DNA of 64,000 bases from Clostridiales bacterium (GCA_017545245.1 JAFWPB010000017.1:26307-90306), one strand, 5' to 3'; counted from the stretch's first letter, positions 17,549 to 27,483 are shown. Notes: generated from the sequence alone by a model not told the origin. Numbers and translations are program-made.

Positions 17549-18925
17549 TTATGCTTTTGCCTCTTTAGCCTTTTCTTTCTTCTCTTCGGCTTCCTCTTCT
17601 TCGGATTTGAAATCCTTTCTTGCTCCAAGATAGTCTTTCTCTTCAAGCGGTAGAATAGCATTCAGGATAATACCTACGAGTGCTCCGACAGCCAGTCCGG
17701 AGAGAGAGATGTTCAAGGAACCGAGCGAGAAACTGACAGCACCTGCGTCATTGTGATACTTGATACCGATAGCAAGACCCAGGATCAAAGCCGCGATGAT
17801 GATGTTGCGGCTCTTGCTGAAGTCAACCTGATTCTCTACGATGTTTCTTACACCGACTGCAGAGATCATGCCGTAGAGCACGATGGAAACACCACCGACA
17901 GTGGCTGCCGGCATGGATGCAATCAGGGCTGCAAATTTCGGGGAGAAAGAGAACACGATTGCGCATACCGCTGCGATACGGATAACTGCCGGATCGTATA
18001 CTTTTGTCAACGAAAGAACGCCGGTATTCTCACCATAAGTTGTGTTTGCCGGTGCACCGAAAAGCGATGCCAAGATGGTTGCAAGTCCATCACCGATGAG
18101 TGTCCGATGAAGACCCGGATCTTCAATGAAATTTCTGTTTGTCGTAGATGAGATCGCGGAGATATCTCCGATATGTTCAACCATGGTCGCCAGCGCGATC
18201 GGCATGATGGTAATGATCGAAGTTGCGATCAAAGAGGAATCCGGAGACTTGAAAATCGAAAATACCGTGTTGTCGATCGTGAAAGGAAGACCGATCCACG
18301 CCGCATCCTGTACTTTAGAAAAATCGACCAGTCCGAACGGAAGTGCCGCGATGTAGGAAACGATGACACCGAGAATGATCGGTACGATCTTGATCATGCC
18401 TTTTCCGTATACATTACAGATGACCACTACGAGGATCGCCAGCACAGCTACGATCCAGTTTGTCTGACAATTTTTGATTGCATCAGAAGACAAGGTAAGA
18501 CCGATAGCAATGATAATCGGACCGGTAACGATCGGCGGGAAGAAACGCATGACTTTCTTCTGGCCGAAAGCCTTGATCAAAGCCGCCAGAACCAGATACA
18601 AACATCCGGCTGCCGCTACACCCAGGCAGGCGTACGGAAGCAGTGATGGATCTGTTTTTCCATCCACCTTTGCTATTGCCGCATATCCACCGATGAAAGC
18701 AAAAGAAGAACCGAGGAACGCAGGTACTTTTCCCTTTGTGAGAAAATGGAACAGAAGAGTACCCAGTCCTGCAAATAAAAGCGTCGCCGAAACAGACAGA
18801 CCTGTCAGCGCCGGAACGAGAACTGTAGCTCCGAACATAGCAAACATATGCTGAAGTCCGAGCACGAACATTTTAGGATATCCGAGTGTTCTCGCATCGT
18901 ATATCCCACCGTTTTTGTCACCCAT
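17549..18925 (-). CDS. uraA: Uracil/xanthine permease, NCS2 family
   Basis: This 458-residue transporter has about 14 hydrophobic segments. Family landmarks are LGLQHMFAMFGATVLVP at the N-terminus, FLGSSFAFIGGY, the substrate-site region ATMVEHIGDISAISS with its conserved glutamate, and GAPANTTYGENTGVL. These features place it in the uracil branch of NCS2; it should import uracil with protons. The C-terminal tail is charged (Lys/Glu-rich). AGGAGGT precedes the ATG. No PyrR-type attenuator was seen in the leader, but an inverted repeat AGTGAA-N6-TTCACT lies at 19003-19020 and may be an operator. Confidence 0.9.
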   Translation of the reverse strand: MGDKNGGIYDARTLGYPKMFVLGLQHMFAMFGATVLVPALTGLSVSATLLFAGLGTLLFHFLTKGKVPAFLGSSFAFIGGYAAIAKVDGKTDPSLLPYACLGVAAAGCLYLVLAALIKAFGQKKVMRFFPPIVTGPIIIAIGLTLSSDAIKNCQTNWIVAVLAILVVVICNVYGKGMIKIVPIILGVIVSYIAALPFGLVDFSKVQDAAWIGLPFTIDNTVFSIFKSPDSSLIATSIITIMPIALATMVEHIGDISAISSTTNRNFIEDPGLHRTLIGDGLATILASLFGAPANTTYGENTGVLSLTKVYDPAVIRIAAVCAIVFSFSPKFAALIASMPAATVGGVSIVLYGMISAVGVRNIVENQVDFSKSRNIIIAALILGLAIGIKYHNDAGAVSFSLGSLNISLSGLAVGALVGIILNAILPLEEKDYLGARKDFKSEEEEAEEKKEKAKEAKA

Positions 18926-19086
18926 AACTACCTCCTGAAAGTTTTTTTCACTAATCTAAATATAGCACAACAGTTTCATTTGGAAGCGACGATGTCCCTG
19001 AAAGTGAATATTTTTTCACTAGCCGCTAACGGCATTTTGTGCAGAATATTGGAAGTTGAATTCTCGATTAGACCGTCGTTGAAGTC

Positions 19087-19263
19087 ATTACCGCCCAGAC
19101 GCAAAAAACAGCTGAAAAGGCGGTAATTTCAGCTGTTTTTGAAGTTATTTCTTTGACATTTACCGCCCCAAAAGCACTTTTCCTCGGCTTTGGTGGTAAT
19201 GGGCTTTGAATTGTCAAAGATTTTACCGCCATATAGCTGGATTTCTGTCACTTTGGCGGTAAT
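19087..19263. repeat. Array of three ATTACCGCC inverted-repeat units
   Basis: Three units of 41-42 bp at 19087-19127, 19159-19200 and 19222-19263 each start with (A/T)TTACCGCC and end with GG(C/T)GGTAAT. The middle 23-24 bases are unrelated between units. Centre-to-centre spacings are about 72.5 and 63 bp. The first unit also contains a longer hairpin, AAACAGCTGAAA/TTTCAGCTGTTT, overlapping its right arm. A CTTTGACA/TGTCAAAG pair brackets the second unit. The array fills most of the 400-bp gap between the lipase gene end and the uracil permease start. No open frame is credible here. Confidence 0.85.
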
Positions 19264-19329
19264 GCAGTTTTGCGGGACTTCCTGCATGCTTTTGTCGTCG
19301 CAGATGATTCAGAAACCGGAATAATGTTT

Positions 19330-20685
19330 TCACAATCCCTTATTCTTCAATCCCGCGACGAGCTGGACAAAGAACTCGCGCACATCAAAACCGTCAATGT
19401 TTTCGCGGTTCAGATCGATCATGTCGCCGTGCGAAATACCGCGTCTTCCCTTTACTGTGAGGAACTGGTAGTCCTGTCCCCAGCAGAAGGATTTTGCACC
19501 GACAAGACCGTCGTTCGGTCCGTCAAAATGGCCGACTAAAAATGTGGAGAAATTCAGTGGGAAACGACCCGAATAGGCATGGTTCAATTTTGATCCGACA
19601 CTCTGGCAATAGATGCCCTCCGGATCCGGCATTTCTTCGTTTAATCTCGCGCAGGAAGAGGACGTCAGATCATTTACGGCAGCGAGGAAATTCGGCGTCG
19701 GATCACCGAGTTTACGAAGTGCCGCTTCATACATGCCCGCCACGCGGAGCTGATGCTTCTCCCCGATCTTACTCAATAGATAATCTGCAAATTCGCATCC
19801 ACGATGCGGTGTATTGATGGTGGAAACACTCGCCACATACGGACCAGCACCATACTTTGCGATGGCCATTCTCGTATCGAGTCCGCCCTTTGAATGCGCA
19901 ATGATATTTACTTTCCCGCAACCGGTCTGCTCGCATATTTCCTTGATACGCATCGCCAGTTCCCGTCCACAGTTTTCGACGGATGCTGCCGACTGCTGTT
20001 TTCCGTAAAAAACCCGTGCACCATTCAGCTCCAGCTGCTCCGGAATACGCCCCCAGTAATTGAGGTAGCGGAAGTCACGGAAGAATACGCCGTGCACCAT
20101 CAGGATCGGATATTTACACGCACAGATCTGCTGATTTTTTCTGGATTCATTCAGCAGGATCTTCTCATTTTCAACACGCACTTCCTTATCGGCAATGTGG
20201 ATCAGGATGCCGAGCACGACAAGATGCACGACCGGGATCATGCCACAGAGCGCACCAAGCAGACGGTAGCGGAAACCAAGCTGCGAAGCCGTCACATAGA
20301 TACGGATGATGCCGTTCCAGAAAAGGATATTCTCCAGGATGATGATGACAATGATCGTTCGGATCCAGGTTCCTCTCTCATCGGAAAAAGAAGGGATCCC
20401 GTACTCGGTGAGTTTTCCCCACATGCCTAATACTGCAAAAACACTTTCGATCGTAACGGATACGAGGAAGATCTTGAGAAGTGTCGTGCCGCACGCGGTA
20501 TTCCTGATCTTCGGGGAACGCAGTTTCAGGAAGCTTCCCGGGAACATCGGGATGCCGTTGATATACATGAAAACGAAGATCATCGGAAGAAGAAGCATCG
20601 TCGGAAGATCCAGCACCATGAAAAATCCTGTCACGCTCACGATGACGGAATAAATGAGTATGAATAAAATGTCCAGTATGATCAT
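19330..20685 (-). CDS. Membrane-anchored alpha/beta-hydrolase (triacylglycerol-lipase-like)
   Basis: The protein has 451 residues: four hydrophobic segments in 1-160 and a hydrolase domain from about 190. The domain starts with CKYPILMVHGVFFRDF (HG oxyanion motif), has the nucleophile elbow AHSKGG (Ser about 270) and the following STINTPHRG block typical of the LipA/EstA lipase group. A C-terminal GRRGISHGDMIDL likely carries the catalytic His. It may act on lipids at the membrane surface. Its start overlaps the end of mfd by 4 bases, making it the last gene of the glmU-pth-mfd operon, an arrangement with no obvious functional reason. Confidence 0.82.
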   Translation of the reverse strand: MIILDILFILIYSVIVSVTGFFMVLDLPTMLLLPMIFVFMYINGIPMFPGSFLKLRSPKIRNTACGTTLLKIFLVSVTIESVFAVLGMWGKLTEYGIPSFSDERGTWIRTIIVIIILENILFWNGIIRIYVTASQLGFRYRLLGALCGMIPVVHLVVLGILIHIADKEVRVENEKILLNESRKNQQICACKYPILMVHGVFFRDFRYLNYWGRIPEQLELNGARVFYGKQQSAASVENCGRELAMRIKEICEQTGCGKVNIIAHSKGGLDTRMAIAKYGAGPYVASVSTINTPHRGCEFADYLLSKIGEKHQLRVAGMYEAALRKLGDPTPNFLAAVNDLTSSSCARLNEEMPDPEGIYCQSVGSKLNHAYSGRFPLNFSTFLVGHFDGPNDGLVGAKSFCWGQDYQFLTVKGRRGISHGDMIDLNRENIDGFDVREFFVQLVAGLKNKGL

Positions 20686-23600
20686 GTCTTCTCTCCTTTT
20701 TCCTCTGGTTTCTGCTGTTCATCGATTCCCTTCTTCATCAGATCCAGCATTTCGGCAACACACAAAACGATATTTTTCTTATCCTCTTTTTTCGGCTTGT
20801 ACTGCAGATATGGACGCTTTGAAGCATATGCCATGATCGATCCTTTGAAGCGCTTGTCATCCTGCGTAAAAATGAGCGCCGCCGCGGCATTGGAAACGCT
20901 TGGGCGATAGTACAGCCGCGCCGCATCCTGATCGATCTCACAAGTCTCAAACCCAAGCTCGGAAGAAAGATGCCGGATGATCGATATATTCGAAAGGATC
21001 TCCACTTCACGCGGAATATCTCCGTAACGGTCGGTCAGTTCGTCCTCCAGATCCATACGTTCCTTCACATCCGCAATCTTCTGGATACGACGGTATACGT
21101 CCATACGCTGTCCTTCATCCGGAATATATACAGACGGGATATATGCATCTTCGTGGAACTTCACGACTGCATCTTCCACCTTCGGCGTCCATGTACCGGA
21201 GAGTTTCTTGACTTCCTCATCCAGCATACGGCAGTAAAGTTCGTAACCGATCACGTCCATCTGGCCATGCTGCTCGGCACCGAGAAGATTTCCCGCACCA
21301 CGCACCTCGAGGTCTTTCAAAGCGATCTTGATACCCGAACCAAGTTCCGTGAAATCACGGATCGCCGCCAGTCTTTTTTCCGCATCTTCTTTCAAAACCT
21401 TATCCGGCTGATATGTGATATATGCGTACGCCTGACGGTCCGAACGGCCGACTCGTCCCTTCAGCTGATACAGCTGTGAAAGACCAAAACGGTCACTGTT
21501 TTCCACGATGATCGTATTTACATTCGGCATGTCCACGCCCGACTCGATGATCGTCGTGCATACCAGGATATCCGCTTCTCTGTGGATAAAGGACTCGATG
21601 ATGTTCTCGAGTTCTCTTTCGCTCATCTGACCGTGTGCATACACAACTCTCGCACCAGGAAGAAGATCCTGGAGCTTCTCCGCTTTTTCCGCGATCTTAT
21701 GCGTATCGTTAAACAGATAGAAGACCTGTCCGCCGCGGCCGATCTCACGAAGGCACGCTTCCGCGACGATCTGCTCGTCATACTCGATTACATACGTCTG
21801 CACCGGTCGGCGGTCCTGCGGCGGTTCTTCCAGAACGGAGATATCGCGGATGCCCGACAGGGACATATGCAGCGTTCTTGGGATCGGCGTCGCCGTCAGC
21901 GTCAGCACGTCGACGTTATTTCTCAGCGTCTTCATTTTCTCCTTATGGTTCACGCCGAAACGCTGCTCCTCGTCGATAACCAGCAATCCCAGATTCTTCG
22001 GCTTCACATCCTGACTCAACACACGATGCGTTCCGACGACGATATCGATCTCCCCACTGTTGATGCCATTCACCGCACGCTTCAGTTCTTTTGGCGTACA
22101 AAAACGGCTCAGGAGCGCCACTCTCACGGCCGGATAATTACGGAGACGCTCCTTCAGATTTTCATAATGCTGCTGCACCAGTACCGTGGTCGGTGCAAGA
22201 AGGATCGCCTGTTTACTGTCCTGGACACACTTGAAGATAGCACGGAAAGCGACTTCCGTCTTGCCGAAACCAACGTCTCCGCAAAGAAGTCTGTCCATGA
22301 CTTTCTTCGACTCCATGTCCTTTTTAATGTCCTTGATTGCCTGGAGCTGATCGTCTGTTTCCTGGAACGGAAAATCATCTTCGAACTGTGTCTGCCACAC
22401 TGAATCCGGTGAGAACGGGAAGCCCTCCACGGCCTGTCTTTTTGCATACAATTCAACAAGATCGAAAGCCAGTTTCTTGATGGCCGCCGTCGCACGCGAG
22501 ACGGACTTTTTCCATTCGTTGCTGCCCAGCTTGGCCAGCTTCGGCGTACGTCCATCCGACGCCACATATTTCTGGATGTGGTCGAGCCGGTCGAGCGGAA
22601 TATAAACATGGTCATCGTTCGCATAGGTCAGCTGCAGGTAGTCGCGCTTCACGCCATCCGTGACAAGGTTCACGAGACCATCGTAGCGGCCGACACCATT
22701 TTCATCGTCTACGACAAGTTCACCCGGCACCAGGTCCGAAAACAAGTCGATGGTCATGCCGCCTTTTTTCTTTCGCTTCAGGCCGCGGTCAATACCGAAC
22801 ACGTCCTGCGTGCCGATCACCATCAAGGATACCGCAGGATAGATAAATCCGTTTGGAAGCGGCTTCGGAAGCAGGACTGCCACGCTGTTCCGCTCGAAAA
22901 GGAACGTCTTCAGCTTTTCACCGCGCTGTCCGCCTCCGCTCATGATGTAGGTCGGATGACCTTCTGTATTTCTCTTCTTGATCAGATCCGCCAGTTCTTC
23001 TTCATGGCCGCGGAAACTGTTACACGCCGAACCCATAATGTCGATCTGCACACCGCCCGGAAGACCATTGCTCGAACTCGGAAGCATCGCCATCGCGATG
23101 ACCTGCTTCTGGTCCAGTTCGATAAAAAGATCGGTTCTTTTTGCTACGGCCCCGCCGCACTCAGCCGGAATCTGGCCCGCTTCGAGCGCGCTTCGGAAAC
23201 GCGTTTCAAAATCCGCATTCACGCCATCCATGCGCGAGCGGACCTGGTTGATCTCATCGATATAGATTGGGTCTCCGAAACTTCTGACATAAGACAGGAT
23301 CGAGACCGTCTCTTTGTAAAGAACGGATACCCATTTTTCCCATCCGCTAAAAGCACCGCCGACGAGAAGCGATTCGGCTTCTTTCGTGATCATTCTCGTC
23401 ATGGAATCGATGCTGTTTCTGGACGCACCGACTGAAGCCGCGCTCTTCGCTGCTTTTTCCCCGATCCGGAGAAGCTCATCGCTTAAGGATTCCCATTTCT
23501 TTTCCGGGATAAGAAGTTCACTTGCCGGGAGGATCGTGATCTCTTTCAGGACTTCATCCGATCGCTGGCTGTCGAGGTCAAAACGTTTGATCTGGTCGAT

Positions 23601-24260
23601 CTCGTCATCAAAATAACTGATGCGGATTCCTTTTTCTTCTCCACTGGGGAAGATATCGAATATCTCACCACGTCTTGCAAATTCACCGACGGCCGCCACT
23701 TCACGTGTGCGGTAGTAGCCCATCGAAGAAAGCGTTAAAGCAAGGTCCTCCGGCGGGATCCTTTTTCCTAACTTGAGACGGATCTTTGCGCCATAGAACA
23801 TATCCATCGGCATCATCTTCGTGAGAAGACCGCCGCCCGTCACGATCATGGCGCCGCACTGGCGCATGCCATATTTCACCAGAGCCTGGACTCTTCCCCT
23901 CTCGATCTCACGGCTCGATGCCGATACTGCCGAGAGCTGTGTCTCACGGCCTCGCAGGATCACCGTTTCTTTTTCGAAAAAAGCATCCAGATGCGCTTTC
24001 ATCTGTCTTGCCGAAAGCTCGTCGGATACGATGATCACCGGGATCGGTACTTTCTCGGAAGCAGTTTCTCCATCTGAAGACTTTGTGCGGTTCATGGACG
24101 CAAGTACACTGGCGGCAATCAGGTACGCCTTCTGCGTCTGCGTCATGCCGGTCAGATTGATGTGTCCTAACTTATTGGAGATCGTATCCTGAAGCTTCTG
24201 GAATTTCGGATCCTGCTCCGCTTCGGCTAGGAGTTTCTTGATGGAGGGAAGAAAGATCAT
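20682..24260 (-). CDS. mfd: Transcription-repair coupling factor Mfd
   Basis: The protein has 1192 residues, the usual length. The N-terminal UvrB-like damage-recognition region is followed by the RNA-polymerase-interaction domain (FSDLVPGELVVDDENGVGRYDG) and the RecG-like motor with Walker A GDVGFGKTE, DEEQ box LLVIDEEQRFG, and TATPIPRTLHMSL. The C-terminal module includes ESGVDMPNVNTIIVENSDRFG and VGRSDRQAYAY. Mfd displaces stalled RNA polymerase and recruits UvrAB. Gene order pth-mfd is common in Firmicutes and supports the call. Start and stop overlap both neighbours by 4 bases. Confidence 0.98.
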   Translation of the reverse strand: MIFLPSIKKLLAEAEQDPKFQKLQDTISNKLGHINLTGMTQTQKAYLIAASVLASMNRTKSSDGETASEKVPIPVIIVSDELSARQMKAHLDAFFEKETVILRGRETQLSAVSASSREIERGRVQALVKYGMRQCGAMIVTGGGLLTKMMPMDMFYGAKIRLKLGKRIPPEDLALTLSSMGYYRTREVAAVGEFARRGEIFDIFPSGEEKGIRISYFDDEIDQIKRFDLDSQRSDEVLKEITILPASELLIPEKKWESLSDELLRIGEKAAKSAASVGASRNSIDSMTRMITKEAESLLVGGAFSGWEKWVSVLYKETVSILSYVRSFGDPIYIDEINQVRSRMDGVNADFETRFRSALEAGQIPAECGGAVAKRTDLFIELDQKQVIAMAMLPSSSNGLPGGVQIDIMGSACNSFRGHEEELADLIKKRNTEGHPTYIMSGGGQRGEKLKTFLFERNSVAVLLPKPLPNGFIYPAVSLMVIGTQDVFGIDRGLKRKKKGGMTIDLFSDLVPGELVVDDENGVGRYDGLVNLVTDGVKRDYLQLTYANDDHVYIPLDRLDHIQKYVASDGRTPKLAKLGSNEWKKSVSRATAAIKKLAFDLVELYAKRQAVEGFPFSPDSVWQTQFEDDFPFQETDDQLQAIKDIKKDMESKKVMDRLLCGDVGFGKTEVAFRAIFKCVQDSKQAILLAPTTVLVQQHYENLKERLRNYPAVRVALLSRFCTPKELKRAVNGINSGEIDIVVGTHRVLSQDVKPKNLGLLVIDEEQRFGVNHKEKMKTLRNNVDVLTLTATPIPRTLHMSLSGIRDISVLEEPPQDRRPVQTYVIEYDEQIVAEACLREIGRGGQVFYLFNDTHKIAEKAEKLQDLLPGARVVYAHGQMSERELENIIESFIHREADILVCTTIIESGVDMPNVNTIIVENSDRFGLSQLYQLKGRVGRSDRQAYAYITYQPDKVLKEDAEKRLAAIRDFTELGSGIKIALKDLEVRGAGNLLGAEQHGQMDVIGYELYCRMLDEEVKKLSGTWTPKVEDAVVKFHEDAYIPSVYIPDEGQRMDVYRRIQKIADVKERMDLEDELTDRYGDIPREVEILSNISIIRHLSSELGFETCEIDQDAARLYYRPSVSNAAAALIFTQDDKRFKGSIMAYASKRPYLQYKPKKEDKKNIVLCVAEMLDLMKKGIDEQQKPEEKGEKT

Positions 24261-24826
24261 CTTTTGCCTCCTACCGTACCTTTCCCACCCGGGAATCCTT
24301 TACCGGCCACGATGTTTTCCACCGCCTTGGCCCCTTCCACGAATGCTTCGTACATAGTATCCTGTTCTTCTTTCGGAATCGTCGAGAGAACAAAATCCAC
24401 CAGTTCCCATTTCTCCGGAACCGGTCCGCATCCGATGCGGACACGTGGGAAATCCTGTGACCCGAGATGATAGATCACCGATTTCATTCCGTTATGCGTC
24501 CCCGCACTTCCCGATGGACGCACGCGGATCGTCCCTCTCTTGATATCGATGTCATCGTAAACTATGACGACATGATCCATAGGGATCTTGAAAAACTTGA
24601 CCACTTCCGACACCGACTCGCCGGAAAGATTCATATATGTATGCGGACGAAGAAGGATGACATCCTCGCCGGCGATCGTGCCCCGGCCGTACTCGCCCTT
24701 CCACTTCAGTTTGTCGATCTTGATATTGTTTCTCTCTGCCAGTACATGCAGTGTCATAAAGCCACAGTTATGCCATGTACAGTCATATTGCTTGCCCGGA
24801 TTGCCCAGGCCTACCAGAAGCCACAT
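24257..24826 (-). CDS. pth: Peptidyl-tRNA hydrolase
   Basis: The protein has 189 residues from MWLLVGLGNPG, the normal length and start for the family; AGGA lies 9 bases before this ATG. An upstream in-frame ATG at 24895 would add 23 charged residues and has only a weak ribosome site, but cannot be excluded. The catalytic His is in TWHNCGF (families usually have TRHNAGF), the Asp in VIVYDDID, and GSAGTHNGMKSV forms the substrate loop. It recycles tRNA from peptidyl-tRNA that dropped off ribosomes. It lies between glmU and mfd. Confidence 0.95.
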   Translation of the reverse strand: MWLLVGLGNPGKQYDCTWHNCGFMTLHVLAERNNIKIDKLKWKGEYGRGTIAGEDVILLRPHTYMNLSGESVSEVVKFFKIPMDHVVIVYDDIDIKRGTIRVRPSGSAGTHNGMKSVIYHLGSQDFPRVRIGCGPVPEKWELVDFVLSTIPKEEQDTMYEAFVEGAKAVENIVAGKGFPGGKGTVGGKR

Positions 24827-24901
24827 CGTTCCGTTTCCTGTTCTTTCTAAGGATTCCTCATTCTTGTCTGATTTCTTGAAAAAGCGCGCAAACATAACTT
24901 C

Positions 24902-26314
24902 TTACATACCGCTGGTACGCTTCTTATCCGGCTGGATGACCTGAGATGCACGAGAGCGGTTCTTCTTCGCAACCCAGTTTTCCTTCACGACCTGCTGGGA
25001 TCTGGCAATCGCCAGACCGAGTTCCGGTACATCTTCCGTGATCGTCGAACCTGCGGCGATATAGGAATTCTCTTTCAGCGTGACCGGAGAAATCAGGTTG
25101 CTGTTACCACCGATAAAGACGTTGTCTCCGATGACGCACCAAGTCTTGTCCATACCATCGTAGTTACAGGTTACGGTTCCGCAACCGAAGTTTACGTTCT
25201 TTCCGACCTTCGCATCACCGACATAGGTCAGGTGGCGGGCACGGGAATAATCGTCGATCGTGGCATTCTTGACTTCAACATACGCACCAATCGTAACATT
25301 ATCTTTCAGGACCGTATCCGGACGCAGATGCGAATAGGGTCCGATACGGCAGTTCTTGCCAACTTCGCAATTCGATGCGATCGAGTTATCGATCGTCGTA
25401 CCATCGCCGACGATAACATTTTCCAGACGGCTGTTCTCACCGATCACACACTCATCTCCGACAACCGTATTTCCAAGAAGGATGCTGCCCGGAAGAATGA
25501 GCGTATCCTTACCGATCTTGACCGAATCGGCGATCCACGTTGTCTCGGAATCCACGATCTGCACGCCCTCACGCATCAGCTTCATGCAGACTCTTCTGTT
25601 CAGCATCTTGCCTACCTGCTGAAGTTCCACACGGTCATTCACGCCACGTGTCTCGTCAAAGTCCGCGACAAAAGCACCTACCTTGTGGCCGTCGTTGATG
25701 ATGATCTCAATGGTATCCGTGAGGTAGTATTCTTTCTGCGCATTCTTGGAATCAATGCGTCCCAGCGCGGAAAGAAGAAGCGGCGTCTTGAAGCAGTAAA
25801 TGGAAGAATTGATCTCGCAGACCTTTCTCTCCTCATCGTTACAATCGCGGTCTTCCACGATCTTGATCACGTTGCCGTCGCTGTTACGGATGACACGTCC
25901 ATATCCCTTCGGATCCGGTGCATTACCTGTGATGATCACAGCACCATAGTCACCCTCCTCGAACATCGCCAGTGCTTTTGAAATCGTATCGGATGTGATC
26001 AGCGGAGCATCGCCCGGAAGAACGATCGTGCATCCATTTCTTCCTTCGAGAAAAGGGGCGGCCTGCATGACGGCATGTCCGGTTCCTAACTGTTGTTCCT
26101 GAAACACGAACGCGACGTCCTCTCCCAGGACCTCACGTACTTCTTCCTGACAATGGCCTACGATATAGACCTGTTCAGTTGCGCCTACTCCTTCGAGTGC
26201 CTCGGCAACCCAGCGGATCAAGGGTTTTCCTGCTGCAAGCTGCACCACCTTCGAGTGGTTCGAATGCATACGTTTTCCTTCACCGGCTGCCATTACTACT
26301 GCACAAAGCTCCAT
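24902..26314 (-). CDS. glmU: Bifunctional GlmU: GlcNAc-1-P uridyltransferase / GlcN-1-P acetyltransferase
   Basis: This 470-residue enzyme has an N-terminal Rossmann-like pyrophosphorylase (about 1-230) with VVMAAGEGKRM, QLGTGHAV, LPGDAPLI and a DNA-level normal start. A left-handed beta-helix follows (about 250-440) with hexapeptide repeats and the acetyltransferase segments RPDTVLKDNVTIGAYVEVK and GCGTVTCNYDG. It makes UDP-GlcNAc for peptidoglycan and teichoic acid. It is the first gene of a four-gene operon. Its leader is about 160 nt and holds a nested hairpin (see 26369-26442). Confidence 0.97.
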   Translation of the reverse strand: MELCAVVMAAGEGKRMHSNHSKVVQLAAGKPLIRWVAEALEGVGATEQVYIVGHCQEEVREVLGEDVAFVFQEQQLGTGHAVMQAAPFLEGRNGCTIVLPGDAPLITSDTISKALAMFEEGDYGAVIITGNAPDPKGYGRVIRNSDGNVIKIVEDRDCNDEERKVCEINSSIYCFKTPLLLSALGRIDSKNAQKEYYLTDTIEIIINDGHKVGAFVADFDETRGVNDRVELQQVGKMLNRRVCMKLMREGVQIVDSETTWIADSVKIGKDTLILPGSILLGNTVVGDECVIGENSRLENVIVGDGTTIDNSIASNCEVGKNCRIGPYSHLRPDTVLKDNVTIGAYVEVKNATIDDYSRARHLTYVGDAKVGKNVNFGCGTVTCNYDGMDKTWCVIGDNVFIGGNSNLISPVTLKENSYIAAGSTITEDVPELGLAIARSQQVVKENWVAKKNRSRASQVIQPDKKRTSGM

Positions 26315-26368
26315 GTCTCTGATTCTCCTTCAAATTTGGTTATTCTTTATTTCATGCACAAAGAAGCC

Positions 26369-26442
26369 CCGGATCTTGTCTTTCACAGGGGGTATCGAGT
26401 CCTTCGTTCCGACTCTCTTTCTGCTCTTCCCTGATGATCCGG
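26369..26442 (-). promoter_or_regulatory. Structured leader of glmU (nested stems), unidentified
   Basis: The 317-bp gap 26315-26631 holds divergent control regions. A perfect TATAAT (26481-26476, minus) could be the glmU promoter -10; its -35 is poor. In the resulting leader three stems nest: CCGGATC/GATCCGG (26442-26436 with 26375-26369), CAGGG/CCCTG and GAGTC/GACTC. No T-rich tail follows, so it is not a simple terminator. I could not match it to a known riboswitch class. On the plus side, the 26632 gene has only a weak TATAAA near 26598. Confidence 0.45.
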
Positions 26443-26631
26443 TGTTCCTTATATCATCTTTTTTTGTCACTTCACATTATAGCCTTTCCCGACCCAACGT
26501 TCCACACCTTTGGAGAACTTTTCATAGAAAAGAAACAAAATGATACCAACATGTCATGGAAAGACGAGTGCTTTTCTGATACTATGTAGAGGGAAAGTAT
26601 AAAAATACGTTGATATTGGAAAGGATTTTAC

Positions 26632-27417
26632 ATGATCGCATTATTACTCGTTGCCGGCTACGCAACCCGCTTATATCCACTTACCATCGACACACCTAAG
26701 CCGCTTCTTCCGGTCGGACCGAAGAAGATGCTTGACTATATCACAGATGAGATCGACACGCTTCCGGATATTTCCAGGATCCTTCTCGTCACTAACCACC
26801 GTTTCGCCGACCATTTCCAGAAGTGGGCCGACGACCGTATGCAGGCGCAGAAGGAAGCTTCGGGCGACAGCTCGAAAGCGATCACTCCGATCGAGGTCAT
26901 CGATGACGGCACGACCGATAACTCCAACCGTCTTGGCGCCATCGGCGACATCCAGTTCGTTATTGATAAGTGCGGCGTGAATGAAGACATGGTCATCATT
27001 GCCGGTGACAACCTCTTCACCTACAAGCTCCGCGACATGTACGACTTCTTCATGGAGAAGAGAAAAGATACTTTGATCGCAATCCATGTTGAGGAAGTGG
27101 AACAGCTAAGAAAGCTTGCTGTTGCTACTCTCGACAAGGACGGAAAAGTCCTTGACCTTGCTGAGAAGCCGCAGATCCCGAAGTCCACGACAGCGATCTA
27201 CGCGACCTATTTCTACCTGAAGGAAACTCTCCCGCGTATCCGCGAATACCTCGACGAAGGAAACACTCCGGATGCTCCGGGTAACTTCCCGTCCTGGCTC
27301 TACAAGCGTCAGGATGTCTATGCCTACCGTGCCAACGGAAACTGCATCGACATCGGCACCCCTGAGAATTACCAGGAAGTCTGCGACAACTACCAGGAAA
27401 TCCTCGGCGTAAAATAA
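26632..27417 (+). CDS. Sugar-phosphate nucleotidyltransferase
   Basis: This 261-residue single-domain protein has LLLVAGYATRLYPLT and DTPKPLLPVGPKKMLDYI, the nucleotide-binding and sugar-site motifs of the RmlA/GalU-like NTP_transferase family, although the usual AGGxGTR is AGYATR. Further marks are VIIAGDNLF and the late LAEKPQIPKST segment. It should couple a sugar-1-phosphate to a nucleotide, product unknown. RBS GGAAAGGA precedes the ATG. It is a single gene, divergent from glmU and convergent with ribU. An AGTGCTTTT word lies 57 bp upstream. Confidence 0.85.
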   Translation: MIALLLVAGYATRLYPLTIDTPKPLLPVGPKKMLDYITDEIDTLPDISRILLVTNHRFADHFQKWADDRMQAQKEASGDSSKAITPIEVIDDGTTDNSNRLGAIGDIQFVIDKCGVNEDMVIIAGDNLFTYKLRDMYDFFMEKRKDTLIAIHVEEVEQLRKLAVATLDKDGKVLDLAEKPQIPKSTTAIYATYFYLKETLPRIREYLDEGNTPDAPGNFPSWLYKRQDVYAYRANGNCIDIGTPENYQEVCDNYQEILGVK

Positions 27418-27483
27418 GGCGTTTCCGGGTCTGAACGATCACAGGATCCGGGAGTATCGGCATATTTATTCTCTAAACAGAGC

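Noticed and set aside
24827..24895. 23-residue N-terminal extension of peptidyl-tRNA hydrolase
   Set aside because: The upstream ATG has a ribosome site too close to it, and the family begins at the LLVGLGNPG strand; still possible, so noted in the feature.
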